NCBI GenBank assembly: GCA_002794785.1
Contig: NBBA01000003.1
Location: forward strand, 186,001-250,000
Direction of reading: 5' to 3'
Origin: Coniferiporia sulphurascens
Lineage: Eukaryota > Basidiomycota > Agaricomycetes > Hymenochaetales > Hymenochaetaceae
Length of the DNA: 64,000 nt
Shown: piece after piece, positions 35,981 through 47,227 of the stretch
Numbering within the stretch: position 1 is the first letter of the stretch
Layout: every line of letters begins with the position of its first letter
Program-made: the position numbers and the translations under genes
The notes under the pieces: generated by a model
Seen by the model: only the letters and a program-made list of their open reading frames with translations
The model's database searches: none
What the model was told of the DNA's origin: nothing

Positions 35981-38391
35981 ATGGCCAACGCATATGAGGC
36001 GCCTCCCTCACTGACGACCCACTCCGGGCTCATCACCGACGCTTCTACCGCGCGCCGCCTCACGCGCACCGGCTCCACCGACAGCTTCCGCAAGGGCGAC
36101 GAATCTGTGGACAAGGAGCAGCAGATCCTTGCGCAGGAGCACGCAAATGACGACGAGTCCGAGCTGCACCGGCGGCGCAAGCATGAGCTCTACATGCGCC
36201 TCCGTCCATACATCCTTGGCGGCCTTGCTGCCCTTATCCTCGGCTGGTGGATCTCTGCAACCGTTCTAAAGGCCACACGTCACCGCTGGTACGTAGCGCG
36301 ACTATGTCCTTATGAAATTGAAATTTTGCCTGACTGTATGCGCCCCTGTCTGTAGGATAGTCCAGACGCTTTTCGCATGGTTCTTTATTCTTGTCATTGC
36401 GTTCCGCTTCATCCCCGCGAGCGTCGTCTCAAGACCCATCACTGCGGTCTGGATGCCGCTCGTGCAAGAGCCGTGGTACAAGCTGCCGTACATGCTGCGT
36501 CTCACCATCGGCTGGTTCTGCCTGCTCGCAATTGTTTTTGGCTCTGCGTTCGGTTTCAAACTTACCGGTGTATGTCCTCAATTTTTCTATTTTCGGTTCC
36601 TCGTGCCTTTCCCTTGTTCGGCACAAAATTTCAACTCAATTCGACTTCGCGCGTTCTGTGGATCCCCATTCATATTTTTATTTATTTTAAATTTCGGTTT
36701 CCGTCCGTCCCCGCGATCTATGTTTATTTGCGTTCCCAGAATACCAACTATGGCGACCGTGCGATCTCCGTGCTCGGCCTGTTTGTCTTCCAATGCGGCT
36801 TCTACATCTCGTCCACGAACCGCAAGGCAATTCCATGGCCTACCGTTATCGTCGGTCTTTTCCTCCAGCAGGCGATTGCACTTTTCGTGTTGAAGAGTAG
36901 TGCTGGATTTAGCATATTCAAAGTATGTCGCCAACGTCTGGTAAACTGGACACCGGAAAGCTGACGGTCTTGATTACAGTGGCTGGCCACGCTTGCGAGC
37001 GACTTTCTGAGCCAGGGTCTGACCGGTGCTACTTTCTTCTTCAGTGCATCTGTCGTGGGAGACGGTTGGTTCTTCGTGAACACAGTAAATGGATTATCGT
37101 AGACTGCTATTGCCGTTACTGACAACTTCGCAAAAATAGCTCAGCCAGATCATTTTCTTCATCGCCTTCGTGCAGATGATGTACTATGTGGGTCCCGTTT
37201 GGCGTAAAGGGGACTTTCCAATCCGCTCACTCCGCGTTCCTCTTGTTTTCGTAGCTTGGAGTAATGCAGTGGATCATTAAGAACTTTGCTTGGTTCTTCT
37301 TCAAAATCATGAACGTCTCCGGCGCCGAGGCGGTAGTTGCCGCTGCTTCGCCTTGGATCGGCCAGGGTGAAAGCGCGTGTCTTGTCCGCCCTTATGTCGA
37401 TATTATGACCGAGTCGGAGCTGCATCTGACTATGACTTCCGGTATGCTTTTTCTTTGTTTGCAAGCTCTTGAGTCGTTGTATGCTCACCAAACCCATGCA
37501 GGTTTCTCTACGATTTCCGGATCCGTGCTGTCTGCATACATCGGCCTCGGCGTCCCCGCGCAGAACCTAGTCACGTCATCCGTCATGTCCATCCCTGCGT
37601 CCATCGCAATCAGTAAGCTACGTCTGCCCGAGCTCGAGGAACCCGTCACGCGTGGACATATCGTTGTCGACCGTGGCGACGAGGACAAATTCCCTCCTGC
37701 GAACGCGCTGCACGCGTTTTCCAAGGGAGCGATGTTCGGCCTCGTCGTTGCGGGTTCGATCCTCGTGAACGTGCTCACTATCCTCTCGCTTGTCGCGGCG
37801 ATCAACGGCCTCCTCACGTGGATCGGCCATGGCTTTGGGATCCATGAGCTTACTCTACAGCTTGTTATTGGGTACATATTCTACCCGGTTACTTTCTTCC
37901 TCGGCGTGCCTCGCCCGGAGATCCTCCGCGTCTCGCAGCTACTCGCGACTAAGCTCATTGCGAACGAGTTTGCAGCTTACACCGGTGCGTTCTTTTATCT
38001 CCCTCCTTTCTGCGCGAAAAGCAAAAGAGTTTTCCGACTGACAGCCTCCGTGTGTGACTTAGACCTCAAGGGGATCATGGCCAGCGACAACCCGCTGTCA
38101 GACCGCGCGTTCACGATTGCGTCGTACTCACTATGCGGTTTCGCGAATCTTGGCTCGCTCGGTATCCAAATCGGCGTGCTGAGCGCGCTCGCGCCGTCGC
38201 GCGGTAAAGTCATCGCACGTATTGCGTTCTCTGCTATGGTGTGCGGTTTCCTGTCGACCTTACAGACTGCTGGTATCGCGTGAGTCGAGTCGATCCTTGT
38301 CTTTGCGGGCGTTCAACTTTCCCTTTCTTTCTTATGTTTGAATGGGTGCTCATGAGTGTTTTCTCTGCTGTGCAGTGGTATGCTTGTCTAA
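35981..38391 (+). CDS. Concentrative nucleoside transporter (CNT family)
   Basis: Predicted 586 aa, exons 35981-36288, 36356-36569, 36740-36922, 36980-37084, 37140-37187, 37255-37441, 37502-37984, 38063-38279, 38376-38391. A hydrophilic N-terminus of about 75 residues is followed by many membrane helices. CNT hallmarks are visible: GDGWFF, the [14 protein letters not shown] helix, [12 protein letters not shown] (Q and E bind the nucleoside base in family members), and [17 protein letters not shown], then [13 protein letters not shown] near the C-terminus (the second substrate-binding segment). Family members import nucleosides with H+ or Na+. The last exon encodes only the final codons. Expected at the plasma membrane; substrate range not determinable here. 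Confidence 0.93.
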
Positions 38392-39831
38392 GCAGTCGAT
38401 TGCCTCTTTCTGGTGTACTGTCTTGCGTGGTGGTCCCCTTTTCTTTCCCCTTTGGCACGGATGTGGCGACCGGTAGTGGGGCAGCAGCGAGATTAGTCCG
38501 AGCGCTGTGCCTCAGCGTACTGCGAGCTAAGTGAGATGTAAAATGCAAGGCGGCTTGATTATTCATGCTACTCGGGTTTTTCGTACGCATAGGATGAGGA
38601 TGGGAGTAAGGATGGAGCTGGTAGATTTTATTGACTTTCTTGGGGTGTAGCATAACGCGGCGTTATGAACTCTCATGTACTGTACTTATTTACTCTTTAT
38701 GATATATAATGAATGGATTGACACTTGCTTAGAAGGACACTATGTGGTTTATTTATTCAAGTATTATGGGGGAGGGGGGGATAGCTTGAAGAGGAGTTGG
38801 ATGTAAAGTAGTACGCATCATCAGCTTCAGTATTTCGAGTCGGTGTGTGTGCCTAGACCTAGACTTTCGAGTCGAGTGTCCCTGAGTCGGGTCCGGGCCC
38901 ACCACGTACATTCTTCGTTATCGGAAAGGTACCGCTGTCAATCAAACCGGCCGCTTCAGGCTTCACCTGTGTGTATATCCGATATTAGTATCAAAACCGG
39001 TGTCAGCAGCGTAAGGTTCGAACGTCCCACAAGACGAGGCACAAGAACTTCTAATCTCTCGGGAGTCGGGCTGGATTTTGTGATATTGGCCCGGACGTGC
39101 CAGTGCGACTCGCACACCGGGAGTCCCATGTAAATATCGTTTACAGTAGTACTCGCAGATCCGGAGCTCCGCTGTAGCCTGCGCGGAGTCGCGACTTGCA
39201 GACCGCAGACTCGGAGCGACTACTTAGTTGTTTGCCCGCTGGTTCCAGTCGGAGTGTCGGTGTTAACACATTAGTTGTGAGTAATACTGATGGAGGTGCT
39301 GTCCTTCAGGCTATAGTATACCGTGACACGTGTGTCAATTATGAGCACTTTGGTACACGGGAAATAAAAGTTGAAATAAAAGTACTGTGAGCCACATAAT
39401 AAAACGTGTCGTATTCCTGCGACCTTTACTCGTAAACAAATTGTATCGTCCTTCTGACTACAGAGGCGGTTGAAATCCATCATGATATTGCGGTAAGGAT
39501 CATTAATGATAGCCGTTTATTTGCACGACATATTCCATCGTACCATCCCCTTTTCCATTTCTTTCTCATACTCATTGCTCGTCGTCGGGACCAAGTCCAA
39601 TGCTCAGCCGCCATATCGAACTTTAAGTTGAAATTAGAGCGCGCTCGGGGATGTTCAAAAATTACTGGGTGCAGTGGTACGGACCGTACGGTGCCAGCAA
39701 TACCATGGACGCCTAATGCGGAAGTAGACTCCCACCATTACTAGTGCTATCCGAAAAGTGACTCGGTCGAGGTCCGAGAGTACTGCTGAAAGTCTGAAAA
39801 CTTGAAGCTCATTCTGTCCAGACAAACAGCA
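38392..39831. other. Intergenic region with GAGTC-rich patch
   Basis: 1.4 kb without a supported gene. Between 38838 and 39230 the words GAGTC and GACTC recur many times in loose spacing. The segment ends in the promoter of the acetolactate synthase subunit gene. Confidence 0.4.
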
Positions 39832-41113
39832 ATGGCGTCGAGATTCGCCTCGCAGCTGCGGCCTGCAACTCGTCTGCTCAGAACACACCGCGCGCGGCCT
39901 TTCAGTGCGTCGGCGCTGCGTTTCCAGGAGGAGAACATCCCCAAGCCTCCTCCGTCCATTGAAGACTCCACGTCGGCACTTACTTACAAGTCGACTCACC
40001 GTACCCGCCCGGCACCCCTCCCTGCCACGGACCTCCCGAGGCTTAGGTCCGCTGAGGAGGCAGTCTCGAGTATCCTGTACAATACGCCTCCGCCGAGCCT
40101 CCAGCCGTTCACAAAGTGAGTCCCTCGGGGGGAGAGTAGCGAAAAACGGTCGCATGTCTTATGAACCTTGTTTCGTGGCAGACATGTCCTCAACTGTCTC
40201 GTACAAAATGAACCGGGAGTGCTGTCCCGCGTATCGGGTATTTTGGCTGCGCGTGGTTTTAATATCGACTCGTTGGTCGTGTGCTCAACAGAGATCCGCG
40301 ACCTGAGTCGGATGTGCATCGTGCTCAGCGGCCAGGACGGCGTCGTCGAGCAGGCGCGGAGACAGCTCGAGGACCTCGTACGTTCCTCTCTCCCTCTTCT
40401 CCCCTCACCTACATATATGAACTGACGCCCGCAAACAGGTGCCCGTATGGGCGGTGTTGGACTACAGCAACACACGCTGCATCTCGCGCGAGCTGTTACT
40501 CGTGAAAGTCTCCATCCTCGGACCGGACTACCTCGAAGCACAGCTCGTCGGTGGACCCTCGCACGACCCTCGCCAGGGACACGCGTTCGCACAGCCGCCG
40601 CTCGACCCGGACGCCGCAGTCGAAGACCACTCGCTCACGTTCGAGCAAGAAGTCGCGCTCGCGGAGAACTTTGAGCACAGCAGCAGTGCATCAGCCGGTA
40701 CCGGTGCAAGTTCAGGCACGTTCCCGGCCCCCCTTACACCCTCCGAGGCGCTCCGCCTGAAGCACCAGCACTTGCATTCCGTCAACGTCCTTGCGGAGCA
40801 ATTCGGCGCGAAGATCGTCGACGTGAGTGAGAATAGCGTGATCGTGGAGATGAGTGGGAAAACGACCCGCGTGGAGGCGTTCTTGAGCCTTCTTAAGCCA
40901 TTTGGTATAATCGAGTCTGCTCGTACAGGTTAGTTTCTCCAGATAATTGATTTCTACGCATTTTCTTCGTTTAATTACATACTAACCCAATCCTTTTCTA
41001 CTCACTCAGGCACTATGGTCATGCCTCGCACGCCTATAGCATCGCAATCGAACGAAGAAACCTTCAAAGATGCCGTTTCAGGCGTCGACGCCAGTCTCCT
41101 CCCTCCCGGTTGA
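39832..41113 (+). CDS. ilv6: Acetolactate synthase regulatory subunit, mitochondrial
   Basis: Predicted 357 aa, exons 39832-40115, 40182-40377, 40439-40928, 41010-41113. The protein is the small, regulatory subunit of acetohydroxyacid synthase. It stimulates the catalytic subunit and gives feedback inhibition by valine in branched-chain amino acid synthesis. An Arg/Ser/Ala-rich N-terminus without acidic residues suits mitochondrial import. The ACT domain follows (HVLNCLVQNEPGVLSRVSG, then GFNIDSLVVC), and the C-terminal small-subunit domain contains RELLLVKV and FGAKIVDVSENSVIVEMSG. An insertion of roughly 70 polar residues between the two halves is typical of fungal forms. Confidence 0.95.
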
Positions 41114-42174
41114 TCCAAAAAAAGTACAGCATATTAATGAAGGAGGGGGAAGATCCATTACATTACTTGATTACACTTTCCTTCTTTTTTCTTTTTGAGG
41201 TTCACAAAACTGAGGGGGGTGATATATATCGGATCGGAGGACCCAGGAGATCATGATTCGGTTTCGTTCATTTTGCTTTGGACGAAACTGTAATCTCTTG
41301 AAGAAGTCGGGAAGTCGGAAGCGCATGGGAGGATGTGTTTTGTCGAATTCACTTAATACTTCCTGTCCTTCCTCTCCCTTCGCATTCTCTCGTATCTCGT
41401 CCCATAAAAGACACTACTGCGGCCGTCTGGGGTCTTCAGTCACAGTCCACTCTTTCTATACACGTAATCTTTTGTTTCTGATACATGGAAGAAGTGCAGC
41501 TTCGATGTTTTCGCTGGTATTTGCAGTATTTTTTGGTTGACAGTCTTCCGAATGCCGATAGTGGGAGAACTTCGGTGCTATTGTCTATTTGAAATTCGTC
41601 TATTTGAAATTCGGAGTAAAAGAGAGGCCCAGGCCTGCATAAAGCGTTCCGCAAGACGATCCGCCCGAACCGTAAGAAAAGAATACTAGGAACAGACTAC
41701 GGAACGACGAAAAAAATATCCCGACTGACTCATGATCGCAGCTGTTTCATTCAATTCAAGGGACTCCTTATCTTTTTATCTTTGAGCGTTTCCCTAGATT
41801 GAAGTTCCATTTCGCCAGAAATAAATTAAAAACATCGGACCCCTATTGCATACTAAAAGGTATACATGCTACATACGTATTTATGTTATGAATTGCTGAG
41901 GACGACTCGTGTGGATTGGAAGAGGGCTAATGACGAATAAGAAAGAAAAAGAAGAGACGCGGAGAATAGAAACAACTCTGTATAGCGAGTAATCCTAAGA
42001 CAGTATATAAAACAAGAACAAGGCGGCCAGGAAAATGCCTAGATACAAGCGGGAGGCCGTGTGTTCGCTGTGTGAGCCTGGATGAGGGAGACGTGAGGTA
42101 ATAATTAGGGGAGGGTAGGGAGGCCTGCTCGAGGGAAGCAACGGGGCGGTACTCGAAGACTTGTATTGCAAGTA
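41114..42174. other. Convergent intergenic region
   Basis: About 1.06 kb between two converging genes. It holds their 3' ends and one short tandem repeat at 41583-41612. No coding signal seen. Confidence 0.45.
41583..41612. repeat. Two-unit tandem repeat of 15 bp
   Basis: GTCTATTTGAAATTC occurs twice in direct succession with no mismatch. A small local duplication in non-coding DNA. Confidence 0.8.
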
Positions 42175-44935
42175 TCATGTCCGATGAGGTTGTCCATTAA
42201 CCGCAGGCGGGGGATACACAGGACTACCGGAGCGAGTTGGACTTCGGGAGCTCTGAGGCAGCACGTCTGGTTTAACGAGACGAAGGATTTCGGATATCCA
42301 TCTTTGCGCTGCCAACGGTTCAGTAGCATATTGCTGTGGCTTTGCAGTCTGGAATTATTTCCGTAAGTATTTGGCAATGGAAGGATAAAGCAAGAAAACG
42401 ACTGACAGTCATGACTACAAAGGCCTTCTGACCTTTGGCTACCACGCCAGTAATAACCGGTCGGGTGTCTCGGTCTTTATCCTTCTTATCTTCCTTCGAC
42501 TCCTTCCCTAAACTCGAACTCCGAAGCAGCACCTCGCTCTTCATTACAATCTTGCGGCCGTGCTTCACTTTCACGCACACCAGCCGCTGGGTCGTCAGGA
42601 CCAATTGGCGAATCTTCGGCCGATTCTGCGTCGCCGGAATCGGGAGCAAAGTTGCAGTAAGCCGGCGCGTGCGACTCTTCAGCTCCACGGGAGCTTGGTA
42701 CACCAATTCTTCACCAGGTGCGAGAAGTTGCGCCCATTGAGCATCGGCAGGGACGGCAAGCTGTATTGGTGTTGTCGCACGAGCGCGTCCGCGGTCGTGC
42801 TCGAGTGCGAGCTCCATCGTGTCCATTGCGGTATTTAACCGTCCGACGGGGGACCCTTCCGAAGAGCTTGTCGTCGAACCGGTAGACATTAGGGGGTCCA
42901 GGAGCGCGGGGTCACGCTGGGGAACCTTAACAGGCTGAGAAGCTTGCACGCCGCCAATAGCGTTGACTGTTACAATATCTGAAGAGTCGGACGCTAAAGC
43001 GCTTGGGAGACCGGTCCGGCCACGTGTCTCGGCGGGATTGTCCGCCGCAACACCCATAGATGCACCGTTGGTTGACGGTACCATGTCTAACGGTCCAATC
43101 TCCCCCCCGCCTCCGGAAAAGGGATAACCTGAGTAGAGGGTTGCCGAGTCACCCCCCAAGACAAACTCGCCGTCGTCTTCGGCCCAAGGAGGATTGTTCT
43201 CGCCCGAATCGTTTATATTGTCGACAAGCTGCTCCCAGGCCAAGCCGACATCGTAGTTGTGTTGGGAAACTGGGTGTTCCTTCTTCAGCAGACCTGCTTC
43301 CATAGGGGGAGCTGGATCCGACCAGAGAGTCGACCAATTGATGCCTTCGAAAAACGGATGGCGGCGGAGTGTATCCATATCGTTCGGTGTACCTGGCTCG
43401 CCAGCCCCAAGCCGTTGAGTCGGATCGATGACCTGACGGATGCGTCTTTACGACTTGTCAGGTGATAAAAAGAACGCGAAGCGTGCTCACCAGAAGCTTC
43501 TGTACGAGATCTTTGGCGGCCTCATCGAAGCCCTCAGGGAATGTGTATTCCAGGCTTTTGACCTTCTGCCACATCAAATATTCCGACAGCGCGTGGAACG
43601 GGAACTTGCCCGAGATCATTTGAAAAATAATGCATCCCATTGCCCAGACGTCCGACCTTCCGAAAGATAAGATGAGATGAATTAGAAAATGGTTTATCCC
43701 AGAAAAATAAGTTGTGAAGGTACTTACGCCTTCGAGGTGGAATTAGTAGTTAATAATTCCGGCGACACATATTGTGCCGTTCCAACAAACGTGCCGGCGC
43801 GTTCACTCCCATCGTCGAGGAGCTTTCCAGTTCCAAAATCCGTAATTTTAAGCCGCATATTGTCGTCTAGCAGTAAGTTTTCTGGCTTCAAATCGCTGCC
43901 AGGAGGGTGAGCAAGCCGAGTTAGTCAGGAAAAAGGCTAGCGTACCGATGTATTACTCCTCTTGAGTGCATATACGCCACGGCATCGACAAGCTGGGCTG
44001 AATAATAACGAGCACATGGCAGAGACACAGACCCCAGCCCCGATATTCGACTTTGCAGTTCACCATTTTTAGCGAGATCGAGCACGAAGTCTACACATGG
44101 GTTCAGGACTTGAGTCACTTCAAAACACGCAACGTGTACGTACATAAACACCACTCGTCTTGAAATGTCCAATGCAGTCTCACGATGCCGGGGTGACCGG
44201 AACCCAGACGAATGAGCGTGTTTTTCTCTGCGAGGGCTGTCTGCATCTTTTGAACACGAGACAAATGGCCCTTGTCGAGAATCTTAATGGCATATTCTTG
44301 CTCTGTTGCGACATATATAGCGTGCATAACCTGAAGAAAGTGTGAGAAAAGCCACAGGATGAGCGACACATTTACATACCGTAGAGTAGGATCCCTCGCC
44401 CAGGACTTCACCGAAGACAAAGTCGTTTGCTTGCATTTTGACAACGGAACTGTTGCGCGACGACTTTGTGCGGGACTTTGATCGCGACTGAGCCCGCTTC
44501 CTCAGATCCGCATAGCTCTCATCATTGTCAATTAGACCGAGTTCTTTTGCAAGGTACGCCGGTGGCCTGGTCGAACGCGGTGTTGGGGGTGCGTCGCGAC
44601 TGAGAGACCTCGGAGAAGAGAATGCACGTGCGGGGCGAGGACGTGGGGTGTTGACGAAAGAGGTCGAACTGGAGCTGGAGGAGGAGGAGATGACGGATGC
44701 ATTTCTGCTGAGGTCTGCAAGCGTCGAGACACGCGAAGGCTCCGGAGACGCAGGGGTTGATACTTGCACGTAGAGCATGTCCTGGGGGAGAGACGCGGCC
44801 GTCAGTGGTGGTGAGCAAAGGCCATCCATGAAGCTTGCAGGACCCAAACCCGGCCCCCTGCCTGAGCGGTCTAGACGCCCATTGCCAGGGCCGTGACTAA
44901 TGGTCACAACTTACCGCCCCGAATTGGTCCATCAT
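42175..44935 (-). CDS. PDK1-like Ser/Thr kinase with PH domain
   Basis: Predicted 762 aa, exons 44935-44915, 44781-44380, 44330-44144, 44090-43946, 43895-43728, 43656-43491, 43432-42407, 42348-42175. Kinase domain about 130-430: Gly loop GEGSYSTV, Lys in YAIKILDK, hinge LYFVLDLAKNGEL, HRDLKPEN split by an intron, DFG followed by TGK, and activation loop TFVGTAQYVSPELL, a PDK1 hallmark. About 200 disordered residues and a PH-like C-terminal domain (about 600-735) follow. PDK1 kinases (Pkh1/Ksg1 in yeasts) phosphorylate the activation loop of AGC kinases in sphingolipid and wall-integrity signalling. The first exon codes for only seven residues and begins with two ATGs; the true start could lie further upstream. 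The Ser-rich N-terminus precedes the kinase. Confidence 0.93.
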
Positions 44936-47227
44936 GTTTCCGACACGCGATGAGCCGACGACACGCGTACACCGCTCTCGTTTAAAAATCATCGTCCACA
45001 GCGCTCAGTCTGCTTTGCCCCCTCTTGCCTGTGCCAGCATTGGGTGGAAGTTGGGCCGTTTCTCTATAAATTTCTCGTATATACGCCGAGCTTCGATGAG
45101 GTCATCGTCGCCACTTACGAGCTGGGCTTACGGATACGGGTATTCAATCACTGGATGCTGACCATCGCTGGCAGTACAATCAGTCCTGTTTGAAGTCTAA
45201 ACTCGTGTTTCACCACCTACGCAGTCTCTGGCTACGCATCGCTGGTCTGGTGACTCCCCTTAGGTGATCCTGTACTTCACACACCCCCGATTACACGAGC
45301 CCGGATCTAAACACACCCTAATTTGCCGGCGCGTACGCGATGCTGCCGCACTTATAGCTCATGCTTCCCCCCCTCCGTCAAATTGCTTGCATAGACTCCT
45401 GAGTCAACTTGGACAGCACTGCGAACTGATGCTCCCCTGTCGACAGCTATTATTGAATACTCTGCGTAACTCTTGAGTCACAGGAGCTGGAGCGTTCGTC
45501 TATTTCGGGCCCGTGTGTCTCCGAAGACAGCCAGATTCGATACGAGAGTTTCATACAAGAGCCCCTCGGATTGAAGATGCGTAAATGCATGTCTTTGTCC
45601 AGCTTCCTTTCGGACGTACAATTCAGTAGAGCCCGTCCGCGTCCGTGTCCCTGCTTCCCGCTGTGGTCTGCTCCACAATGCGTGCGAACCTCCTCGCTAT
45701 CCCCTCGCTATTATGGCTATGGCATAGTAGTATGCTCCTGGGTGTTTGGAAAGCTGCAGCCCTTTTCAGCACTGCAGTCACCATCGCCGACCTCAAGTGC
45801 GCTTATAGATTTGACTCCACAAAGAGCCTTGCCTGGCGGGAGGGAGCAGGTATCCCTATTGCTCTGATCAACTTGCACGCCCTTTCAACCGTCTACACGA
45901 ATATTGAATTGGAAATACACTGACAGCTCCAGAGCAGATGTTAACGACGTAACAAGCAAGCTGGTTCTTGTAACGTACTAGGCACATGCCGAGGCCTCCT
46001 TGTGCGTCTTCCTCCTCGGGAGTGTCTAGGAGTCGTGCAGATCGAGACCGCCGGCTATCCGGTTTCGAGTCGTTCACCATAGGAGGAGGTATTCGTACGT
46101 CATCGGCGAACCTTCGTTGGTAAACGCACGTACCCTTAACACGAAATGGTACTCTTTCCCCTGCGCGCCGTTCGCTGAGGTCGTTAAAGAGCAACATGTA
46201 GCGTTTTCGACTCCTCGCGTGCTCACGTCCGAAAAGGTGCAAATATTTCTAGCACTGTCTTTGTGCTTTTTCGGGGACTAGTACTGGTGCAAACCTGTGC
46301 AGATGTCTTCTTTTTGGCGGTTTCGGCTGGACCCAGCCTCATTCTCATTATGGACTCCTCTAGTTTAGGGCTAGTTACTCTAGGCTCCTCCAATTGTCTG
46401 ACTCGAGCGTTCCCCGCAATGCGTTACATCCCGTTTCGAGAAGGTCTGTGTAAAGAACAAAAGCCCGCGTCGATTCTTTAACAAAGACATTGGCGCAGAC
46501 TAGGTTCGTTAAGAATCTAGATTGTACTAAAAATAATTGTAATTAATTGGCACTCATCCTGCTTGCATTGTGGCAGTACACTTGCGGTTTTTGTGTGCGC
46601 CCATATCCGCCGCTACTTAGTATATAAATATCTGCATTCAAACACATTCATATTGCTACTGGCAACAATTAATCCAGGAAGCAAGTCATTTGCGTGAGAA
46701 TCTATTTATAAGCAAGGAAATTGTTTTTATTCCGGTTCGATAAAGGTTGCACTCCTTTATTGGCAAGCAACCCGTCGTTCTCAGAACTAGAACTGGTACT
46801 GTACAGGCTAGAATTGCATATTGTTCCTTCAAGTCGCATCTTATGATGGCCGCTCTACCTCTGGATCTATTCTCAAGGCTGTTATTTCAATCGTGATTCC
46901 TGGTGTATACATCAAAGATCCATCACTGGGGCCTGTTGGGCTGAACTAGCCATAACACAGCGACTTGGATCGGATACAAGTGCCTACCTAAGACAAGACG
47001 CTATCCGCTTTTGTCGGGCAGGATACTGTCCATCACACCTTAACAGTGGCAAGGACTCGAGCAACGCGCGTCCACATCGTCAGGTTCAGCGCCTCAACTT
47101 CCAAGCCGGTAACCATTCTCACACCCGGTTCTTCGCCTGCGGCGTGGCCTCGCGCGCGTCTAGACGCCGTCGCCCTTTCCCTCTCTTCTCTCTATGCTGC
47201 GTCCTTGAGTCTTTAACCTCTCTCGCT
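44936..47227. other. Gene-poor region
   Basis: 2.3 kb between divergent genes. Frames at 45571-45923 (+) and 45868-46242 (-) overlap each other and show no domain. The last part carries the phospholipase promoter. Confidence 0.4.

Noticed and set aside
38985..39060. Possible tRNA, from GGTTCGAAC
   Set aside because: The word resembles a T-loop, but no acceptor or anticodon stem can be folded around it.
45571..46242. Overlapping frames on both strands between the PDK1-like and phospholipase genes
   Set aside because: They overlap each other, show no known motif and have no consistent introns. A small gene cannot be excluded, but there is no support.
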